Positions 25,651 through 32,406 of a stretch of DNA of 48,007 nt are shown here, piece by piece. The notes under the pieces were generated by a model, which had not been told where the DNA came from, searched no databases, and worked only from the letters and a program-made list of their open reading frames with translations. Position numbers and translations under genes: made by a program. Source of the stretch: JALHOM01 sp964444225. GTDB lineage: Bacteria > Patescibacteriota > Saccharimonadia > Saccharimonadales > 2-12-FULL-41-12. How positions within the stretch are numbered: the stretch's first letter is position 1; each line of letters begins with the position of its first letter. The stretch is taken from the NCBI GenBank assembly GCA_964444225.1, contig CAYUFM010000008.1, forward strand, positions 1 to 48,007. Reading direction: 5' to 3'.

Positions 25651-25697
25651 CATGAATGTGCTTTCATGCTGATGAGTCCAAAAGGACGAAAGTAAAG
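25641..25697 (+). ncRNA. Hammerhead-ribozyme-like motif (type III, satellite-virus-like)
   Basis: Stem I CATGAA (25651-25656), loop TGTGCT, TTCATG (25663-25668); core CTGATGA (25669-25675); stem II GTCC (25676-25679), AAAA, GGAC (25684-25687); core GAAA (25688-25691). Order, stem lengths and the loop I sequence closely follow the tobacco ringspot satellite RNA hammerhead. Predicted cleavage is between A25650 and C25651 (UA site), 8 nt after the closing helix of the large RNA. Weak point: stem III (TTAT 25646-25649 with A25691 and TAA 25693-25695) needs G25692 to bulge and is short. Confidence 0.72.
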
Positions 25698-26978
25698 CTA
25701 TAGATCTTTTAATAATTTGCGAGCGATTTCACGTTCGTCCCATGGCAGTTTTTTGCCACCCATGTTGCGATAATTTTCATGCCCTATGCCTGTTAAAAGC
25801 ACTGTGTCCCCTCTTTTAGCATCGGCAAATGATTGTTTGATGGCTTCTAGCCTGTCATCAAAAACTTGTGTATTGCTACGGGCATTTTTACTAGCTATTC
25901 CAACGTAAACTGCATCGCGAATACTCTTTGGGTCTTCTGTATACGTTTCATCATCGGTCAGATAAATCCTATCAGCTAACTCTGCCACAATCTCGCCCAT
26001 TGGCCGACGTTTAGTTGGGTCGCGGTCACCTGTCGCGCCAAAAACTATTGCCAGCTTACCCCTAGTAACAGTTCTGAGGGTCGATAGGGCATTTTCTAGT
26101 GCATCTGGTGTGATAGCAAAATCTACTAGTACCGTAAAGTTCTGGCCTTCGTCGATTTCTTCCATGCGCCCGGGAACCGACTTCAGATCGGCTATCCCTT
26201 TCTTGATTTTTTCTGGTTCTAGTCCAATCTCAAGCCCCACAGTAACGGCGCAAAGAGCATTATAAATATTGAATTTACCCAGTAGACTTGTAGAAAGTTT
26301 TATTCGCTTGCCGTCTGCCAGCACTTCAAACTTCGAGCCGTCAGCATTTAGCTCAACGTTTTTTAGCTTGACGCGAGCATCGTCGTTTTCGCCAAAACTG
26401 AGCTGTTTTTGGTAGATATTATCAGAGAAAAATTTATGCCACTTGTCGTCATGATTCAATATTGCTGTTTTGGCACCGTATTTTGTAAAAAGCGAAGCCT
26501 TGGCATGAGCATAATCTTCCATTGTTTTGTGATAATCTAGATGCTCCTGAGAAAGGTTAGTAATGATCCCAATATCTGGCTTAAGTCCAGCTATCCGCCC
26601 TTGGTGGAGAGCATGCGAAGTAACTTCTAAAATTACCCAATCAACTCCAGATTTTTTAGCGCTAGCGAAAAACCGCTGAACAGACTTTTGGCTGGCAACA
26701 GTCATGTGGGTATTGTTTGGCACACGCTCATCGTCAATTTCATAATAAGCCGTGGTGTAAACAGCGGTTTTTAGACCAGACGCCTTTAAGACACTATTTA
26801 CATAACTCGCAGTTGTGGTTTTGCCATTTGTACCTGTTACGGCGATCATTTTGAGCGATTTTGCCGGAAAGCCATAGCGCGTCTGCCAGACAACTCCCCT
26901 GCCCTTACGATAAATCGACTTCGCCGGAGTTACAGCGACTTTTGGGATAACTTTTTTCACGACCTTTTTAGGATTCAT
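25698..26978 (-). CDS. MurE-like Mur ligase with shortened N-terminus
   Basis: 426 aa from ATG 26978 (MNPKKVVKK), chosen because TATCAT (26985-26990) ends 6 nt before it; the frame is open further but would overlap tsaD. Contains the Mur ligase P-loop MIAVTGTNGKTTTASY, the HQGRIAGLKPDIGIITNLSQ and HLDYH region with the carbamylated-Lys/His surroundings, and a C-terminal GATGDRDPTKRRPMG segment. Family MurE adds the third residue to UDP-MurNAc-dipeptide. The usual ~100-residue UDP-binding domain is reduced to ~45 residues, and the amino-acid-specificity motif (DNPR in mDAP enzymes) reads DDET. Confidence 0.82.
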   Translation of the reverse strand: MNPKKVVKKVIPKVAVTPAKSIYRKGRGVVWQTRYGFPAKSLKMIAVTGTNGKTTTASYVNSVLKASGLKTAVYTTAYYEIDDERVPNNTHMTVASQKSVQRFFASAKKSGVDWVILEVTSHALHQGRIAGLKPDIGIITNLSQEHLDYHKTMEDYAHAKASLFTKYGAKTAILNHDDKWHKFFSDNIYQKQLSFGENDDARVKLKNVELNADGSKFEVLADGKRIKLSTSLLGKFNIYNALCAVTVGLEIGLEPEKIKKGIADLKSVPGRMEEIDEGQNFTVLVDFAITPDALENALSTLRTVTRGKLAIVFGATGDRDPTKRRPMGEIVAELADRIYLTDDETYTEDPKSIRDAVYVGIASKNARSNTQVFDDRLEAIKQSFADAKRGDTVLLTGIGHENYRNMGGKKLPWDEREIARKLLKDL

Positions 26979-27021
26979 GCTTATATGATAGCAAGCCTGG
27001 GGTGTTATTATCATAAAGAAG

Positions 27022-28095
27022 ATGAAAATTTTAGGGATAGAAAGCAGTTGCGACGAAACCGCCGCTTCAGTTGTAGAACATAGATCAAATGGCACATTTG
27101 ATTTGTTAAGCAACGTCGTTGCCAGTAGTATCGATTTGCACGCCGTTTATGGCGGAGTGGTGCCAGAAATTGCTGCCCGTAGTCATATCGAGCATATGAT
27201 GCCCGTTACTGAAAAAGCTTTGAGCGACGCCAAAACAGATTGGGAGTCTATAGACGCCATCGCTGTAACCTATGGTCCAGGATTGGGTGGGAGTCTGCTA
27301 GTTGGTGTATTGACGGCTCGGACACTAGCTATAGCCCAAAATAAGCCTCTGTACGCCGTTAATCATGTTATGGCGCACCCATTTGCCAATTTTATTAGTA
27401 AGTCGCGTATAGACGGCCTAAAACTGCCAGAAAAGACACCTGAGTTCCCTATGCTCAGCCTAATAGTTAGTGGTGGACATAGCCAACTAGTGTTATTTGA
27501 TAGTCCTTTTGATTACAAAGTGCTTGGCCGCACCCGCGACGACGCTATCGGCGAGGCCTTTGACAAAGTTGCCAAGATTTTAGGACTCCCCTACCCTGGT
27601 GGTCCCAGTATCGAGAAATTTTCGGCAAATGGTGATCCTGCGTCACACAAATTTCCAAAATCTAAATTAGAAAACCCTTATGACATGAGCTTTTCAGGAT
27701 TAAAAACGGCTGTTTTGCGTACCGCTCAAACAGAAATAGGTAAAGACCACACCTTCCCTTCCTCGCAACTTGCCAGCCATTTAACAGATGTACAAAAGGC
27801 CAATATTGCTGCCAGCTTCCAAAGAGTTGCTGTAGAAACTGTTGTGGATAAGACAATATTAGCCTACCAAGAATTTAGTCCGAAAAGTGTTGTTATAGCT
27901 GGAGGTGTGGCCGCCAGTAGCGAACTACGCAAACAATTGTCTGAAAGATTGAGCATCGCTCCAATCTACACCGACATGAAGCTCTGCACCGACAACGGCG
28001 CCATGATCGCCACGCTCGGATGCATTATGGCGCAGGCAAAACTGCCTACTGCCGACCCGTATACACTCGAAATCTCCCCTAGCCTATCCATGTAA
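27022..28095 (+). CDS. tsaD: tRNA threonylcarbamoyladenosine synthesis protein TsaD
   Basis: 357 aa. Transfers the threonylcarbamoyl group to A37 of ANN-decoding tRNAs, with TsaB/TsaE partners (not in this window). Motifs: GIESSCDETAASVVE at the start, RSHIEHMMPV (metal-binding His pair), LIVSGGHSQLV and VVIAGGVAASSELR. TATCAT (27009-27014) is 7 nt before ATG. Divergent from murE-like, with 43 bp between starts and TATCAT boxes for both. Confidence 0.98.
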   Translation: MKILGIESSCDETAASVVEHRSNGTFDLLSNVVASSIDLHAVYGGVVPEIAARSHIEHMMPVTEKALSDAKTDWESIDAIAVTYGPGLGGSLLVGVLTARTLAIAQNKPLYAVNHVMAHPFANFISKSRIDGLKLPEKTPEFPMLSLIVSGGHSQLVLFDSPFDYKVLGRTRDDAIGEAFDKVAKILGLPYPGGPSIEKFSANGDPASHKFPKSKLENPYDMSFSGLKTAVLRTAQTEIGKDHTFPSSQLASHLTDVQKANIAASFQRVAVETVVDKTILAYQEFSPKSVVIAGGVAASSELRKQLSERLSIAPIYTDMKLCTDNGAMIATLGCIMAQAKLPTADPYTLEISPSLSM

Positions 28096-28284
28096 TTTCA
28101 CAAACTCACACCAGATACCCTACTTAAACCGTGATGTTCGTGATACCAATTTATATATATTGCTAATGCTTTTTTCATCTGTTAAAATGATAGTTGAAAA
28201 CAAAAATGTTCGTAGGTAAAGCTGTCCTACCACCAGCTCGCACAACCGCAAAAAGAAAAATAACTTGGGGAAATTATAGAATGC

Positions 28285-28332
28285 TTTCACATGAAAAGTC
28301 TTGTATAATTTTGTCCCAAGTTTCACGTGAAA
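28285..28332. promoter_or_regulatory. Paired 12-bp palindromes flanking a -10 box; parS-like
   Basis: TTTCACATGAAA (28285-28296) and TTTCACGTGAAA (28321-28332) are 36 bp apart centre to centre, with TATAAT (28304-28309) between. The second, widened to 16 bp (28319-28334), agrees with the Bacillus-type parS consensus at 13 of 16 positions; the first at 11 of 16. Either ParB binding or a local repressor operator is possible. Confidence 0.5.
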
Positions 28333-28347
28333 GTTTACTTAGGTTTA

Positions 28348-28376
28348 TTGACAAAGCATCATGTTTTTGTTATAAT
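28348..28376 (+). promoter_or_regulatory. Perfect sigma-70 promoter of the 28386 gene
   Basis: TTGACA (28348-28353), 17 bp, TATAAT (28371-28376), with extended -10 TGT (28368-28370). The start codon follows 9 nt after the -10, so the transcript should have a leader of only about 3 nt. Confidence 0.9.
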
Positions 28377-28385
28377 TTGCAAATT

Positions 28386-28631
28386 ATGAACCATGAAACC
28401 AACCCAGGAAGCACACCTGTAGACCCTAGGATTGTTCACTTAGGAGATGATCTGCGATTTTCCCCTGATATTGGAGAAATGCTCTTTGAGATGAATACAA
28501 GAGAAGCCCTAGATCTAGCAAACAAAGCTCAGCCTATGGGGCAATTTGCTCGTCCCGACTTTTTTACTTCTGAAGACTTTGCAAAGCCAGGACAAGACGG
28601 CCCAGCGGATAGACCAGACGATATAGTCTAA
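28386..28631 (+). CDS. Small acidic hypothetical protein
   Basis: 81 aa from ATG 28386 (MNHETNPGS). The frame is open upstream to 28194, but the perfect promoter at 28348-28376 fixes the start here. Soluble, acidic, with one likely helix (DIGEMLFEMNTREALDLANKA) and a polar C-terminus (PGQDGPADRPDD). No family recognised. The paired palindromes just upstream suggest regulated expression. It precedes valS by 58 bp. Confidence 0.7.
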   Translation: MNHETNPGSTPVDPRIVHLGDDLRFSPDIGEMLFEMNTREALDLANKAQPMGQFARPDFFTSEDFAKPGQDGPADRPDDIV

Positions 28632-28689
28632 ACCAAACTCAAAACTATACAGACATCCTATAACAGAGGTGGTATACTGTCTATAAGTT

Positions 28690-31293
28690 ATGGGATTAGA
28701 TAAGGCATACCAGCCAAGTAATTATGAATCAGATATTTACTCCTTGTGGGAGAGCAGGGGAGTCTTTAAGGCCGACCCCGACTCTGGCAAGCCGGCTTTT
28801 AGCATCAGCATGCCACCGCCTAATGAGACTGGCACACTAAGCCTCGGTCACGCCTTATTTTTGACCCTACAAGACATCATGGCGCGACACCACCGCCAGA
28901 TGGGCGAAGATGTACTTTGGCTACCCGGCACCGACCACGCAGCCCTAGCCGTAAATGCTATTATCGAGAAAAAACTAGCCGAGGAGGGGACGGATAAAAA
29001 CCAAATCGGCAGGGAAGTCTTCCTAGAAAAAACTCGTGAATTTGTATCTGGCAGTCGTGACACCATGCTGGGCCAAATGCGAGCCATGGGCGCCAGCGCC
29101 GATTGGTCGCGTCTGCGTTATACCTTAGACGATGCGCTTAACAGATGTGTTAATGAAACATTTGTAAAAATGTACAATGACGGTCTAATCTACAGGGGTG
29201 CACGCATAGTAAACTGGGACCCAAATCTGCAAACTACAATATCTGATGATGAAGTTGAGCATGTTGATGAAGTTACAACATTTTACACCTTTAAATACGG
29301 CCCTTTCGAGATAGGCACGGCAAGGCCAGAAACTAAATTTGGCGACAAATACGTGGTCATGCACCCAGATGATGAACGGTACGCACAGTACAAACATGGT
29401 GACACGTTCGAGACAGAGTGGATCAACGGACCGATCATCGCCACAATCATCAAAGACACCGCTATCGACCCAGAATTTGGCACTGGTGTCATGACGATTA
29501 CACCTTGGCACAGCCATATCGACTTTGAAATCGCTGAAAGACACGGTCTAGAAAAAGAGCAGATTATAGATGAGACCGGGAAGTTGCTACCGATTGCCGG
29601 CGAGTTTGTTGGTATGAGCATATCTGAAGTTCGGGGTAAAATTGTTGATAAATTGCGATCAAAAGGTTTGGTAGTAAACGAGGACACAAACTACCAACAC
29701 TCAGTAGCAGTAAACGAGCGTGGTAAAGGAGTTATCGAGCCTCAAATCCGCCTGCAATGGTGGGTTGACGTTAACCGACCAGTCGTTGAATGGAAGGGAA
29801 CTAAGCGCTCGCTCAAAGAGATCTTGCAATCCGTTGTCAACGACGGCGACATCAACATCGTGCCTAGCCGGTTTAATAAAATTTACTTCCACTGGATAGA
29901 TAATCTGCGCGACTGGTGCATCAGCCGACAGATCTGGTGGGGGCACCAAGTTCCAGCATATTATAGAGGTGATGAGATCTTTGTAGGAGTTTTGCCTCCA
30001 GAAAATGAGGATCAATGGCAACGCGATCCAGACACGCTAGACACCTGGTTCAGCTCGGCGCTATGGACTTGGAGCACACTGATAGACCCTGAAATGGCGC
30101 AGGATTATTCGCTGAGTCTTAATGAATTGTTAGAAAAAAGCCAGGACTTCAAAACGTATCATCCGACCTCTGTTATGGAAACCGGCTGGGACATCTTATT
30201 TTTCTGGGTAGCGCGGATGATTCTATCTACCACTTACGTAACTGGTCAGATTCCGTTTAAAGACGTTTATCTACACGGCATGGTCCGTGCCGAAGACGGC
30301 AAAAAAATGAGCAAAAGCCGACCAGAAAGTATCATTGACCCGCTAACAGTCATAAATGAATACGGTACCGACGCTCTGCGTATGGCGTTAGTTATGGGAG
30401 TCAGCCCTGGCAACGACCAAAACTGGGGGCAGGGCAAGGTAGAGGCTAACCGTAACTTTGCTAACAAGATCTGGAACATCGGTCGCTACATAGAAGGCAC
30501 GCTTAGCGAACAGCTGGATTTGAACGCCTCACCGCAGCCTACAAGCCTATCCGATCACTGGATTCTAAGCAGACTGGCCGAAGATACAGCGAAAGTGGGC
30601 GATAACTTAGCCTCGTACGGCTTTTCTGAGGCCTACAGTACGCTTTATCACCTGATCTGGGACGATGTGGCCGACTGGTATATAGAGGCCAGTAAAGGCG
30701 CCGTAAATGCCTCTGTACTGAACTATGTTTTGGCAACTATTTTGAAGCTTTTACACCCGTTCGCACCATTTGTTACGGAAGCCATTTGGCAGGAGTTATC
30801 ATCGGATGACAGCCTTGTCTCAACCCAAGCCTGGCCCACCACACCAGCATTTGACTCAGCCTCAGCCAAATCCTTTGTCACTATACAAAGTATAGTGACT
30901 CAGCTACGTCAAATTAAAACTTCGCTAAACTTACGCGGTGGCGTGCTTGGACACCAAAATAATCAGTTTATTGAAGATAATAAAGACCTGATAAAAATGC
31001 TTGGCAGACTAGATTCTGCACAGAGTAGGGAAGAGCGCAAAGGTCTGACCATTACCGGCACCGAGCACGACTGTTGGTTTGAGCTAGAAGCAGAAACCGC
31101 CCAGAAGTTCATCGACAATCTAAACAACGAAAAACATGCCCTAGAGACTCAAATTAACAGATTAAATGAGCGCCTCTCCAACAAAAACTATATAGAAAAA
31201 GCCCCCGAAGCCCTAATCAGTCAAACCAAAGAAGAACTAGCCTCCACCCAAAAAGAACTAGAGAAAATCACCTCTCAGGTCAATCAGTTTTAA
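28690..31293 (+). CDS. valS: Valyl-tRNA synthetase
   Basis: 867 aa, class Ia. The first signature reads PPPNETGTLSLGHAL, so the usual His of HxGH is Ser51 while His54 is kept. The CP1 editing domain follows (GTARPETKFGDKYVVMHP). The KMSKS loop is intact (DGKKMSKS), then the anticodon-binding domain (a WYIEASKG segment), and a C-terminal coiled coil (residues ~810-867) typical of ValS. TATACT (28673-28678) is 11 nt before ATG. Followed by large hairpins. Confidence 0.97.
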   Translation: MGLDKAYQPSNYESDIYSLWESRGVFKADPDSGKPAFSISMPPPNETGTLSLGHALFLTLQDIMARHHRQMGEDVLWLPGTDHAALAVNAIIEKKLAEEGTDKNQIGREVFLEKTREFVSGSRDTMLGQMRAMGASADWSRLRYTLDDALNRCVNETFVKMYNDGLIYRGARIVNWDPNLQTTISDDEVEHVDEVTTFYTFKYGPFEIGTARPETKFGDKYVVMHPDDERYAQYKHGDTFETEWINGPIIATIIKDTAIDPEFGTGVMTITPWHSHIDFEIAERHGLEKEQIIDETGKLLPIAGEFVGMSISEVRGKIVDKLRSKGLVVNEDTNYQHSVAVNERGKGVIEPQIRLQWWVDVNRPVVEWKGTKRSLKEILQSVVNDGDINIVPSRFNKIYFHWIDNLRDWCISRQIWWGHQVPAYYRGDEIFVGVLPPENEDQWQRDPDTLDTWFSSALWTWSTLIDPEMAQDYSLSLNELLEKSQDFKTYHPTSVMETGWDILFFWVARMILSTTYVTGQIPFKDVYLHGMVRAEDGKKMSKSRPESIIDPLTVINEYGTDALRMALVMGVSPGNDQNWGQGKVEANRNFANKIWNIGRYIEGTLSEQLDLNASPQPTSLSDHWILSRLAEDTAKVGDNLASYGFSEAYSTLYHLIWDDVADWYIEASKGAVNASVLNYVLATILKLLHPFAPFVTEAIWQELSSDDSLVSTQAWPTTPAFDSASAKSFVTIQSIVTQLRQIKTSLNLRGGVLGHQNNQFIEDNKDLIKMLGRLDSAQSREERKGLTITGTEHDCWFELEAETAQKFIDNLNNEKHALETQINRLNERLSNKNYIEKAPEALISQTKEELASTQKELEKITSQVNQF

Positions 31294-31300
31294 TTAAAAA

Positions 31301-31350
31301 CTGTTCTCAAAATATTTTTAGATTTTTTATAAAAATAACTTTGGGAACAG
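31301..31350. repeat. Hairpin downstream of valS
   Basis: CTGTTCTCAAA (31301-31311) pairs with TTTGGGAACAG (31340-31350) with one U.G pair in plus-strand RNA, and ATATTTTTA (31312-31320) with TAAAAATA (31330-31337). It may end the valS transcript, although no U-run follows. Confidence 0.7.
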
Positions 31351-31410
31351 CGGGAGGATAGAGAATTAGTGAGAGCAAAATGCACTCAAACCTTTTCTCT
31401 TGTCCTCCCG
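31351..31410. repeat. 60-nt nested hairpin abutting the previous one
   Basis: CGGGAGGA (31351-31358) pairs with TCCTCCCG (31403-31410); next inward AGAGAA (31360-31365) with TTCTCT (31395-31400); the tip is TGAG-A-GCA (31370-31377) with TGC-A-CTCA (31381-31388). It starts one base after the 31301-31350 hairpin and ends 13 bp before the stop of the leftward small-protein gene. Confidence 0.75.
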
Positions 31411-31423
31411 GATTGTTCTCTGT

Positions 31424-31591
31424 TTACCACTTTCGGCGATGTTCCAGGAACTTCAGCCCGTACCAGGTCATCACGAAACCGCCGGTCGTCGACATCAAAA
31501 ACAAAAGTGGGTTTCGGTAGCCCATCATCCACAGAATGAATGCCAGGACTGCAAGCATGACACCGATTGCCGCTTTCTTCAGATAAAACAT
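31424..31591 (-). CDS. 55-aa membrane protein C of small-protein cluster
   Basis: Too short for usual gene calls. Starts MFYLKKAAIGVMLAV and ends KFLEHRRKW: two hydrophobic helices with a basic C-terminus. A strong Shine-Dalgarno (AAGGAG) is 6 nt before ATG. Codon use and GC content are higher than in neighbouring genes. Third of three closely spaced leftward frames (31912, 31725, 31591). I do not recognise it. Confidence 0.6.
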   Translation of the reverse strand: MFYLKKAAIGVMLAVLAFILWMMGYRNPLLFLMSTTGGFVMTWYGLKFLEHRRKW

Positions 31592-31605
31592 GACCGCTCC
31601 TTTTG

Positions 31606-31725
31606 TTAGACCTTGCGCCGAAGGAAGTTGTAGCCTCCACCGACAATGATTGCCGAGGCGATCAGCTTGTTTGCAGTGAACAAAGCAATCGTCTGGACTA
31701 GAGCAGCAAAAACCCTTTATCTCAA
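31606..31725 (-). pseudogene. Small membrane protein B with in-frame TAA at codon 3
   Basis: After an AGAGGAG Shine-Dalgarno, a TTG at 31725 reads Met-Arg-stop(31719-31717) and then continues open for 36 residues as RVFAALVQTIALFTANKLIA, ending FLRRKV: one membrane helix with a basic tail, like its neighbours. Nonsense mutation, sequencing error or readthrough are all possible; no alternative ATG/GTG start exists in the frame upstream of the helix. Confidence 0.45.
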
Positions 31726-31744
31726 GGGGTGCTCCTCTTGCGGC

Positions 31745-31912
31745 CTACAGAGTTGATGCCCAATCCCACAGTACGTAAAACATTACCACAAGCAACAGCG
31801 CGTGGCCCGTAATCTCAGGGAACTTCAGGAATAAGATGAGAATGAGCGACAACACGATTTGTACAGCGACGAAAAGACCTGCAACCAACCAGATCTTTGT
31901 ATCTTCTTTCAT
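31745..31912 (-). CDS. 55-aa membrane protein A of small-protein cluster
   Basis: Starts MKEDTKIWLVAGLFVAVQIV and ends YVLWDWASTL: two hydrophobic helices. A GGGGGAG Shine-Dalgarno lies 3-4 nt before ATG, partly within a CCCG/CGGG mini-hairpin. First frame of the three-gene leftward cluster, presumably transcribed from the strong promoter at 32216-32244 through a long structured leader. Function unknown; holin- or toxin-like size but no specific similarity seen. Confidence 0.6.
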   Translation of the reverse strand: MKEDTKIWLVAGLFVAVQIVLSLILILFLKFPEITGHALLLVVMFYVLWDWASTL

Positions 31913-31933
31913 TTCTCCCCCGTTCGGGTGTGG

Positions 31934-31994
31934 TTGTGAGTGAAAAACAGACTATTGTTTATATTTAAATAAATAATCTAATTTTCACTCACAA
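31934..31994. repeat. 61-nt hairpin in leader of small-protein cluster
   Basis: TTGTGAGTGAAAA (31934-31946) pairs perfectly with TTTTCACTCACAA (31982-31994). The A/T-rich interior (31948-31978) is itself nearly self-complementary, so the stem is almost continuous. It stands 22 bp before the start of small protein A. Confidence 0.8.
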
Positions 31995-32215
31995 ATAACA
32001 GAGAACTTTTTTAATGTGCCTCGGAGATTGAAGCTCATTCCAAACCCCGTCTCCAGCTACTAACTCCATCTCTGGCCTGCAAAAACTCTTCCACTCGTCA
32101 ACGTGACTTTATTTACGCTTCCTTGCGTTATAGTTTTTTCGACTCAGAGTCTGAAGTTCTCGCTTTTGGAAGTGAGTTCTGGAATGAACTTCTAACACTT
32201 CAACGAAACATACAA
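31995..32215 (-). other. Structured leader or small RNA region without a clear gene
   Basis: The minus-strand transcript from ~32209 would cross several hairpins: GAAGTTC/GAACTTC (7 bp, enclosing 32156-32189), GACTCTGAGTC, ACGC/GCGT and GGAGA/TCTCC (32027-32058). A GTG-started 29-codon frame ending NYNARKRK is present and could be a leader peptide, but nothing else supports it. No other gene is seen between 31912 and 32401. Confidence 0.45.
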
Positions 32216-32244
32216 ATAGTAGCATTAACTCCTCAGTTTGTCAA
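32216..32244 (-). promoter_or_regulatory. Strong leftward promoter of the small-protein island
   Basis: Minus strand TTGACA (32244-32239), 17 bp, TACTAT (32221-32216) with extended -10 TGC. Predicted start near 32209, almost 300 nt upstream of the first small frame, an unusually long leader for this genome. Confidence 0.78.
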
Positions 32245-32280
32245 GTTTAAATATGATCGGCAGAACCTACTTTTAGACTT

Positions 32281-32406
32281 TACTAGCCACACAGCTTAGT
32301 GCAGTTTGAGATGAAAACCGAGCACATAAATTGAGGCGTAATACCGTTACGGTGAGATTTATTGACGGAGGTTTTCGCTCAAAATGTGCAAGCTGTGTGG
32401 CTAGTA
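32281..32406. repeat. 126-nt nested inverted repeat overlapping a stop codon
   Basis: Perfect 17-bp arms at 32281-32297 and 32390-32406, then TTTGAG (32305-32310)/CTCAAA (32378-32383), GAAAACC (32313-32319)/GGTTTTC (32370-32376), ATAAAT/ATTTAT and an ACCGT-T-ACGGT tip. The right arm contains the stop codon (32401-32403) of the XRE-HAD gene, so that mRNA ends inside the structure. Confidence 0.85.

Noticed and set aside
28194..28385. N-terminal extension of the 28386 protein to 28194
   Set aside because: A perfect promoter lies inside that extension and directly before ATG 28386.
31386..31646. 86-codon frame on the minus strand
   Set aside because: Overlaps two better frames that have Shine-Dalgarno sites and membrane-protein character; likely a shadow.
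31995..32215. tmRNA-like reading because of an AACTATAACGCAAGG tag-like stretch
   Set aside because: The frame ends NARKRK rather than a hydrophobic ALAA-type tag, and no tRNA-like acceptor ends were found.
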